Positions 58,629 through 64,000 of a stretch of DNA of 64,000 nucleotides are shown here, one piece after another. Made by a program: the position numbers and the translations under genes. The stretch covers positions 1 to 64,000 of the forward strand of contig JADJXM010000037.1 in assembly GCA_016715865.1 (NCBI GenBank), given 5' to 3'. Numbering within the stretch: position 1 is the first letter of the stretch; every line of letters starts with the position of its first letter. The DNA comes from Acidobacteriota bacterium. GTDB lineage: Bacteria; Acidobacteriota; Blastocatellia; RBC074. Below the pieces are notes generated by a model. It searched no databases. It saw only the letters and a program-made list of their open reading frames with translations, and was not told the origin of the DNA.

Positions 58629-58871
58629 TCACTTCGACTTTGCTTTTAACATGCCCGGTGAATTCCATTTCACAACGTGGTATGTCGCCGCTGTTTGACC
58701 GGTATTTCGAATGCTGTGTAACTGGTTTGCTGCCTGAAATATCACTGATCCTGACCCAAATTGCTTTAGTCTGCCATCATTGAGCACCTCAACAGTACCT
58801 TCTTTTATAATAATCAGCTCTTCCCAACTCATAATATCGACAGGGTTAAACGATTGTGCTCGGCTAGCCAT
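58629..58871 (-). CDS. Cupin-domain protein, probably N-terminally truncated
   Basis: 80 residues. Only the second half of a cupin barrel is visible: ELIIIKEGTVEVLNDGRLKQ, then GSGSVIFQAANQLHSIRNTG. The first metal-binding His pair of a full cupin should lie upstream of the start and is not found in frame. Either a very short cupin or a remnant. Possibly translated with the membrane-protein gene 17 bases upstream. Confidence 0.6.
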   Translation of the reverse strand: MASRAQSFNPVDIMSWEELIIIKEGTVEVLNDGRLKQFGSGSVIFQAANQLHSIRNTGQTAATYHVVKWNSPGMLKAKSK

Positions 58872-58888
58872 AATCAGTCTGATTCTGA

Positions 58889-59293
58889 TTAGCTGGCAGA
58901 TTTATTCCTTTTCTCTTTTAACACGCTCATCACATGAAAAATTGTTCCCAGCAGGATCACATGCATTCCCCAATAGGTGTAGGGGGCTTCCATATCTCTC
59001 TTCCCTGGCTCATCTATAAACGCTATTATCAATAATATAGTTCCTGCCACAAGCAATAATGATCCTGTTGTCTGTACTCGTCTTTGCCACCTGCCAATCA
59101 GAATTTCATAATACAACCCAAGTACAATGTGAATCAGACTTGCCATTAAAATAAATATATGTCGCGTCCGGTACAATAACCTGACACCATCTTCAATTCC
59201 ATCCAGATGGTTATGGACTTTATCCATATATTGACCAGTCAGAAGAAACACAATAAACACTAAAAGTCCGAAAATGAAATGAATTCGTTTCAT
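58889..59293 (-). CDS. Small membrane protein, unknown
   Basis: 134 residues, four predicted helices (IHFIFGLLVFIVFLLTGQYM; HIFILMASLIHIVLGLYYEI; GSLLLVAGTILLIIAFID; YWGMHVILLGTIFHVMSVLK). The first helix sits directly at the N-terminus. I recognise no family. AT-rich. Confidence 0.65.
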   Translation of the reverse strand: MKRIHFIFGLLVFIVFLLTGQYMDKVHNHLDGIEDGVRLLYRTRHIFILMASLIHIVLGLYYEILIGRWQRRVQTTGSLLLVAGTILLIIAFIDEPGKRDMEAPYTYWGMHVILLGTIFHVMSVLKEKRNKSAS

Positions 59294-59347
59294 ATCTTAA
59301 TATTCATCCGATCGTTTTCTATTTTATTCTCCTGTTTCACCTCATTT

Positions 59348-59445
59348 GGGTAATTTTCTGAAAGCGATCGTTATCAATAGGCCCCCGTTTTCCGATTCAG
59401 TTCGACCGATAATGTGCGGCGGCTCCGTTTCAACATGGGTTAGGC
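59348..59445. repeat. attC-like site 2 (after the 59474-60154 gene)
   Basis: The right side reads GGCTCCGTTTCAA-CATGG-GTTAGGC, a perfect GTTRRRY box with a 5-base spacer. The left side CTGAAAGCGATCG, preceded by GGGTAAT, can pair in part with it. The left simple box is degenerate. It lies directly at the 3' end of the minus-strand membrane-protein gene, where a cassette recombination site would be. Confidence 0.35.
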
Positions 59446-59473
59446 GTTTTAATATATGGCCCGCACCCTGGCG

Positions 59474-60154
59474 TCATTCCATGTTACTGAAGTTCGTCAG
59501 GACAGGCGATGCACGATGAAAGAGGACTGCGAGAGACAACGTTGACGCCGGGAATGTCACTGCCCAAAGCGACGCAATCCATATCAGCGGATGGAAATAC
59601 ATCTGCAACGCAAGGAATGGAATCAACATTCCGTTCGCGGTCAGCCAGAACCGCGCAACTCGCTCGATACCCTTTCCATTCAAGACCTGTGCTGCAAACA
59701 GAGTGGAGACACTCATGAAACTGTAGCCAAGAATGTCAACAGCATACAGGAACGAATCGAAAGGCACGAACATGAGTATTTCGATGCCTGCGGTGCGGCC
59801 TTGCGCGATTCGTGGCGCGACCAGGGTCAACTGGACGAAATAGACGATGCTGATCAAAACCGCGTATGCGGTTGCGAATGCGACGGCGGCATGACTCCAG
59901 ACGCTTCTGTCGGGTGCTGCCAATTGGTGGACGCTCACAACAAGCACCAGGAACGATGAGCCCAGAAACAGCGAGGGCGTCAGCAGCACGACGAGCCCCA
60001 TGGGCGTGCTGGCGCTCTCAGGCCCGCCCTTTGATCCCAGCCATCCCACCCACTCGGCAAGCTGGCTCACAATATACACGAGGCTGAACACCGTGGCGAG
60101 CACTGCGGACCAGAATCCGACCATTCTGGTCGATTGTGATACTGGATTGACCAT
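59474..60154 (-). CDS. Membrane protein, unknown
   Basis: 226 residues with about six helices (WSAVLATVFSLVYIVSQLAE; GLVVLLTPSLFLGSSFLVLV; AYAVLISIVYFVQLTLV; PLIWIASLWAVTFPASTLSL). More GC-rich than its neighbours. No family recognised. Confidence 0.68.
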   Translation of the reverse strand: MVNPVSQSTRMVGFWSAVLATVFSLVYIVSQLAEWVGWLGSKGGPESASTPMGLVVLLTPSLFLGSSFLVLVVSVHQLAAPDRSVWSHAAVAFATAYAVLISIVYFVQLTLVAPRIAQGRTAGIEILMFVPFDSFLYAVDILGYSFMSVSTLFAAQVLNGKGIERVARFWLTANGMLIPFLALQMYFHPLIWIASLWAVTFPASTLSLAVLFHRASPVLTNFSNME

Positions 60155-60222
60155 ATCTTTCCTGTTGATGTATGAGAGTATCGTCGCAATGGCGCCAACC
60201 CCTGGTAGCTCATCAATACGTT

Positions 60223-60819
60223 CTATTTTGCTAAACTGTTCGCTCGAATTCTCGGAATCAGTCGACCCGTCCGCTTCATATATTCCTTATATTCTTCTCC
60301 GAATTTCTCGACAAGATTCTTTTCTTCTTTTGGAAGCCTTACCATCAGCATCACCAATCCTATCAACGTCGTCAGACCAATAAACCAATTCGATGCCATT
60401 AACGCGAATGAGGTAAATAACAGAGTCCCCACACTGTATAACGGGTGCCTCACCCATCTGTAAGGACCCTTCGTCACCAACTTATGCTCTTTTCTTGTCT
60501 TTACCGTTTGTGTAATATTCTTTCCGATACTTTTGAATAACCAGTAGAGCAATGGCACCGCGATCACACCGGTAATCACGCCAATCCATCTCGCCACCGC
60601 AGGCAGCGGCATCTCCGCCCATTTCATCCATTCCGGATTCACCAAATATACAATCACAGATCCCCATCCCAACAGACCGAAGAATCTAAGCAAAATCATT
60701 ACTATCGCTCCTTCTTCATTCCATGAAATCTTTTCTCCAGCCTTCTCCGCCTGATAGCGGTAATATCCTCCTATTAGAAGGCCCGCTACAAATATTGCTA
60801 TGGCAAAGATTCTAAACAT
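60223..60819 (-). CDS. Isoprenylcysteine carboxyl methyltransferase-like membrane protein
   Basis: 198 residues, five or so helices. The superfamily signature is GPYRWVRHPLYSVGTLLFTS with the tail EEKNLVEKFGEEYKEYMKRT, as in NnrU/ICMT-type methyltransferases. Longer than the relative at 18653-19123 and not closely similar to it. The substrate is unknown. Confidence 0.85.
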   Translation of the reverse strand: MFRIFAIAIFVAGLLIGGYYRYQAEKAGEKISWNEEGAIVMILLRFFGLLGWGSVIVYLVNPEWMKWAEMPLPAVARWIGVITGVIAVPLLYWLFKSIGKNITQTVKTRKEHKLVTKGPYRWVRHPLYSVGTLLFTSFALMASNWFIGLTTLIGLVMLMVRLPKEEKNLVEKFGEEYKEYMKRTGRLIPRIRANSLAK

Positions 60820-60869
60820 AGATCCCTCCTTTATATGACAGACAGGCTTCCCATCTACTCCAGGATGTC

Positions 60870-60960
60870 ACATAACGATCGGTGTTAATCGGATCGCTGT
60901 CGTCCGCATAAGGTTTTACCTGAAAGACCGTGGCGCCTTCGGTAGAACGTGAGGTTAGAC
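60870..60960. repeat. attC-like site 3 (after the DUF2809 gene)
   Basis: 91 bases from ACATAAC to GTTAGAC. Inner parts GATCG-GTGTTAATCGG and CTTCGGTAGAAC-GTGAG are partly complementary. GTTAGAC fits GTTRRRY exactly; ACATAAC has one mismatch to RYYYAAC. Located just past the 3' end of the minus-strand DUF2809 gene. Confidence 0.4.
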
Positions 60961-60990
60961 ATTATTGCGGCAATCGCTAAAGCTCCGCTA

Positions 60991-61386
60991 TCATTTTCTA
61001 TTTTCAAATTTCATCATATCAACACTTGCCGCAATAACAATTCCCACAAGATACGCCACTATATCCACCCAACTAAACACTGTGCCTAATAACATTGCGG
61101 CAAAACGTGCTAAAACATTTTCATTTTGGCTCAATGCCATAGGAATTCGCGTCAGCTGAAACAATTCAAAAGTCACCATAAGAATAAATACAATCGTCGC
61201 TTTTATAATTGCGCGAAGATCAGATACCAATATGCTGATCAGCAAATAAAATAAAATCGCATATAAAGCGTCGCCCAAATATTTATCAAAAATCGCATTT
61301 TCAAAACGCACAAACCGGGAAATCACACCAAGTGCTGTCACAATCAAACATAGATATATCAACGTATGACGTCTTACCGATTTCAT
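60991..61386 (-). CDS. DUF2809 family membrane protein
   Basis: 131 residues, four helices. The family look is clear: DKYLGDALYAILFYLLISIL, VTFELFQLTRIP and the end AAMLLGTVFSWVDIVAYLVG. The function is unknown. The start overlaps the upstream gene stop by four bases (ATGA), so the two are one transcription and translation unit. Confidence 0.82.
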   Translation of the reverse strand: MKSVRRHTLIYLCLIVTALGVISRFVRFENAIFDKYLGDALYAILFYLLISILVSDLRAIIKATIVFILMVTFELFQLTRIPMALSQNENVLARFAAMLLGTVFSWVDIVAYLVGIVIAASVDMMKFENRK

Positions 61387-61817
61387 TTATATCGTTTCGG
61401 AGATAATGATCTTTTAGCCGCGACTTTCCCTCCAACGTATGCCATTGGAATGTATGCACCAATCAAATCCAGAATGTTGAACCATATTGGTGAAGGAAGC
61501 ATTAATACATTAACTACGCCTCCCACCAGAAACACGCCACCTATAATCAGTGCAAGCTTGATTTTGTGACTTTTTGCAAAAAATGCAGTAACAAAAGCCC
61601 CTACCAAAGTACCTAGTGCATGAGCAAGAAAAGGAAAGAGAAAATGCTTTGGCTCGAACAGGTGAATCGAACTTTTCAAGCCCTCGAAAGTTGTAACGTC
61701 TGCGCCAGCCGGAGGTGCAATAACATTTCCGCTTAACATGATGAGCCCCATGTTTACGAGACTCCCGACTACGACGCCTGCCAGGACAGCCAGAATATTT
61801 CGAAAAATTGTGCTCAT
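61383..61817 (-). CDS. Membrane protein, unknown (linked to DUF2809 gene)
   Basis: 144 residues with four helices (NILAVLAGVVVGSLVNMGLI; FLFPFLAHALGTLVGAFVTA; KLALIIGGVFLVGGVVNVLM; ILDLIGAYIPMAYVGGKVAA). The pattern is common in small bacterial membrane proteins without known function. A good ribosome site (AGGAGG-like run) precedes the ATG. Confidence 0.7.
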   Translation of the reverse strand: MSTIFRNILAVLAGVVVGSLVNMGLIMLSGNVIAPPAGADVTTFEGLKSSIHLFEPKHFLFPFLAHALGTLVGAFVTAFFAKSHKIKLALIIGGVFLVGGVVNVLMLPSPIWFNILDLIGAYIPMAYVGGKVAAKRSLSPKRYK

Positions 61818-61883
61818 TTCTCCTCCTTTTCTTTATGCTTCTAACGGATGAAGTTCAGCGCGCTGATTCTCACGATCGGTTTG

Positions 61884-62309
61884 TCACTCTGCCGTCGTTC
61901 CTACAGGTCTCCCCATATCGAAGACAATCTCTTTCGATATCAGACCGTCACGCATCTCGAAGATGTGGACCAGACGCATTTCAATCTTCTGATCAGCGGC
62001 AAAATGCGGCCAGCAACCGTCGCGAACTACCTCGAATGTCACGAGGCTATCGTCCACCACGCGATCTTCAGTGGCAAATCGTTGGAGGAATTGAAATTTT
62101 ACGTTCCGCATCGTAGCCCAAAGATCACGATAAAACCCGGCTACGGACTCCTTACCAGAAAAAGACCGATTCAGACCATTGAGAGCGGCCGCTTCAAAGA
62201 TAATGTCATCCGTATACAGCTCAGGTGCTGCTTCGACATCATTCACTGCTTCGCTATGAAAATGACCATCTACACACGCCAAGTTCCAGGCTATCCGATC
62301 TTTATCCAT
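61884..62309 (-). CDS. SnoaL-like / NTF2-fold protein
   Basis: 141 residues. Signatures of a SnoaL-type alpha+beta barrel are NDVEAAPELYTDDIIFEAAA, KESVAGFYRDLWATM and VVRDGCWPHFAADQKIEMRL with FEMRDGLI. Members are small polyketide cyclases, dehydratases or simple ligand binders. Its 3' side holds a short imperfect palindrome (TTCTAACGGATG ... GATCGGTTTGTCAC, about 61842-61887). Confidence 0.8.
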   Translation of the reverse strand: MDKDRIAWNLACVDGHFHSEAVNDVEAAPELYTDDIIFEAAALNGLNRSFSGKESVAGFYRDLWATMRNVKFQFLQRFATEDRVVDDSLVTFEVVRDGCWPHFAADQKIEMRLVHIFEMRDGLISKEIVFDMGRPVGTTAE

Positions 62310-62362
62310 ATCTGTATCCTCTCAGATTTCCATCATAGTCAAATACTTCGTGAACGTTAGTG

Positions 62363-62390
62363 AACAAGAAGAGCTTTAGCTCTTCTTGTT
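62363..62390. repeat. Perfect 13-bp palindrome with 2-base loop
   Basis: AACAAGAAGAGCT (62363-62375), TT, AGCTCTTCTTGTT (62378-62390). An exact inverted repeat in the 207-base gap between the secreted-protein gene and the SnoaL-like gene. It could be a terminator or binding site for a dimeric regulator. Nothing else recognisable is seen in this gap. Confidence 0.7.
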
Positions 62391-62511
62391 GGACTCTCTT
62401 GTCGAAAGCGAGGGAAGACCTCAAGGGCGCCGACAGCGCCACGAAGTCACTCTACATCTTCCGCAGCGAAGGCTTTTGCTTATGATCTGATGTGCAGCGC
62501 AACAACCACAT

Positions 62512-63117
62512 CTAGGGGGAAACTGCTTGCCATACAGAACCGTCTGCATACTCTATTCTCTGTATAACCACTTGCTCTGAATAATGATCACGCGATTTCT
62601 TGCCGGCTTTGGTTGCATCAATTGTGCCGGTTGGAGAAGACGCCGAGCGCATGACCAAATTCTTGGTTTTGCCGCTGCTAATACTTAATTTGCTTACGAA
62701 CCGTCGGCGACCCAACTCTCGTTCCATGCCGTGCTCATAGAATACATAATCCCAAGAGAGTGTTCGAATCTCTTTCTCCCCCGTATTTCTGACTTTCACT
62801 TCATAGATATATGTAACCGAGAGCCCGCGGTCTCCTGTTTCGGGTGCGGGCCCGCGCACTGGCGGCGCTACGGTCGGCATCCCCTGCTGAGCTCTGATTT
62901 CATTTTGTTTGTCGAGATCTCTCCGCTTACGTTCTTCTTGTTCGCGCTCTTTAATGGATCTGAACAGGTCTTTATCGAGTGCGGGGTTGCTTACCTCAAT
63001 GTGCCATTTCTTTTGAATTACTGTCACCTTGGGTAGTTCAATCGAATTGGACAAAGCCTGAGCTGTAGCGCATTGAGCAAATATAACCAGCAAAAGTACC
63101 AAGGATAGAAATTTCAT
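62512..63117 (-). CDS. Exported protein, unknown
   Basis: 201 residues from the ATG at 63117, with GGAAAGG upstream; a longer frame to 63177 is less likely. Signal peptide FLSLVLLLVIFAQCATAQA. The body is a charged helix (SIKEREQEERKRRDLDKQNE), a Pro-rich linker and a beta-rich part with VTYIYEVKVRNTGEKEIRTL, which looks like an immunoglobulin-type domain. Similar exported proteins are common in Acidobacteriota (general impression, not checked). Function unknown. Confidence 0.7.
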   Translation of the reverse strand: MKFLSLVLLLVIFAQCATAQALSNSIELPKVTVIQKKWHIEVSNPALDKDLFRSIKEREQEERKRRDLDKQNEIRAQQGMPTVAPPVRGPAPETGDRGLSVTYIYEVKVRNTGEKEIRTLSWDYVFYEHGMERELGRRRFVSKLSISSGKTKNLVMRSASSPTGTIDATKAGKKSRDHYSEQVVIQRIEYADGSVWQAVSP

Positions 63118-63304
63118 GGCAGACCTTTCCTGAACATTGATTGACCGCTGACGTTCATACACAATTTGTTCCTTCATTTAGCTGGCAAACATGCTCGGCC
63201 TACCGACAGGCGCCACCGGGCGGACGCCAATTACGATGTGTCACTCAAAAACCGTGGATCATACGAACGAAGGCTCCGTATCAGATTCGCCAGAAAGATT
63301 CTCA

Positions 63305-64000
63305 TCAGCTGATTCGATACTTTTCTTCAATGAATCGCCCCAGTTTGACCGGCCCCAGGAAGACATCCCACAACCCGTCCCCGGTCTCCTCCAAGCCGAC
63401 TCGCTGTCCCGCACAGGTCGTCGATACGCACACCCATCGATCGTCCCACCGGATCCCGCCGTTCCGGCTCACCAGCCGCGTCTCGTAATGCGCCGGGTAG
63501 CTCAGATCCGGAACCACCGCCGGCATCGCTATCTTTGAATGGCTATAAAGCTCGGCCGGCGTCCTCAGATCTATCCCTTCGTGCGGCCTGTCCTGATTAT
63601 ACTCTTCCCGAAATCCGTTAAACAGTTTCTGCTGCCGCCACAGATTGGCCCCCGGCGGTCTGGCCGTCTCCGCTTTCAGCACCCGGTGCATATATTCGTG
63701 CTGCCCGTTCTGCTGCGGCTTGCCCGGCTCGATCAGTTCCGGACGGATCCCAAGTCTGATCCACCACACTGAAAGCTCCGAAAGCCTTGCCAATGCTGTG
63801 GATGCGAATGGCGTCCCGTTATCCGATCGGATCGCTCTCGGCAGCCCATACTCTCTGAACAGCTCTTTAAAGACCTCACTCACTCCCTCTTTCCCGGTCG
63901 ATTTCAGCCCCTTGCATCCCAGCAGATACCTCGAATACCGGTCCGCCACCGTCAGCGGGTAGCAGTATCACCCATCTCGTGTCTTGAACTCTCCCTTGAA
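63305..64000 (-). mobile_element. IS481-type transposase (DDE), partial at window end, in-frame TGA
   Basis: From 63949 leftward the frame encodes TVADRYSRYLLGCKGLKSTG, then AIRSDNGTPFAS (second catalytic Asp) and GKPQQNGQHEYMHRVLKAE (catalytic Glu), with the DRPHEGIDLRTPAELY tail usual for IS481 transposases. Toward the window edge the same frame continues with FKGEFKTRDG and a TGA at 63970-63968, where homologues usually have an Arg codon; the first catalytic Asp should lie just outside. The N-terminus is beyond 64000. The IS left end may be near 63236 (TGTGTCACT), but the partner terminal repeat is outside the window. Confidence 0.8.

Noticed and set aside
63968..63970. Selenocysteine at the transposase TGA
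   Set aside because: IS481 transposases do not use selenocysteine, and an Arg codon one base away is expected there.

Overview
The window comes from the chromosome of a bacterium of intermediate, roughly balanced base composition. It has no rRNA or tRNA that I can see and no plasmid or phage backbone. An ABC permease fused to an M1 peptidase, DUF1080, GH140, IorAB and sphingosine-phosphate-lyase-like genes, together with many hairpin repeats between genes, fit an Acidobacteriota-type soil or freshwater genome. That placement is an inference of low to moderate confidence. Gram-negative envelope features (Spy/CpxP-like protein, CpxAR-like pair, OmpA-like module) are present.

Left end, 1-10 kb: an accessory region. 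It opens inside a large MrfA/YprA-type (COG1205) helicase with zinc-binding and nuclease-like C-terminal parts, broken by several frameshifts. Next comes an EVE-like/DUF3883 protein that looks like a modified-DNA reader joined to an endonuclease-type domain; together they resemble a restriction-type defence module. Two copies of a 731-bp segment carrying remnants of a DUF3368/UPF0175 toxin-antitoxin pair and of a Fic protein then flank a decayed secreted-protein gene with putative-Ig, InlB-B-type and FIMAH-like domains.

Middle, 10-50 kb: mostly intact metabolic and envelope genes. These are an ABC/M1 peptidase exporter; GH140-type glycosidase; fatty acid desaturase; a galactose (Leloir) group of galT, an inositol-phosphatase-like gene, a GHMP sugar kinase and galE; a polysaccharide deacetylase; a large membrane-anchored TIR protein; DUF1080; a SprT-like metallopeptidase; ATP-grasp; CoA transferase; saccharopine-dehydrogenase-like reductase; IorA/IorB; a PLP lyase next to a xylulokinase-type FGGY kinase; a CpxAR-like two-component system divergent from a Spy/CpxP-like gene; and a run of GIY-YIG, GNAT, nitrilase and PhoD genes. 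Many gaps hold strong inverted repeats: one three-copy MITE-like family with a conserved core, one three-copy family built from AGAAAGT/TTGAAAG heptads that provides stop codons of flanking genes, and several single perfect hairpins, one of them inserted in frame inside the ABC/M1 gene.

Right end, 52-64 kb: small, visibly AT-richer orphan genes, nearly all on the minus strand (VIT transporter, AlkA-type glycosylase, GNAT, UbiE-type methyltransferase, DUF1801, a nitrilase-TrmO fusion, DUF1203 on the plus strand, metallo-beta-lactamase fold, truncated cupin, membrane proteins, isoprenylcysteine-type methyltransferase, DUF2809, SnoaL-like). The content resembles an integron-type cassette array, and three or four gaps contain attC-like inverted repeats, but no integrase is in view. 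The window closes in an IS481-type transposase carrying an in-frame TGA.

Several otherwise good genes carry single-base frameshifts, some in homopolymers, so part of the decay may be sequence error rather than biology.
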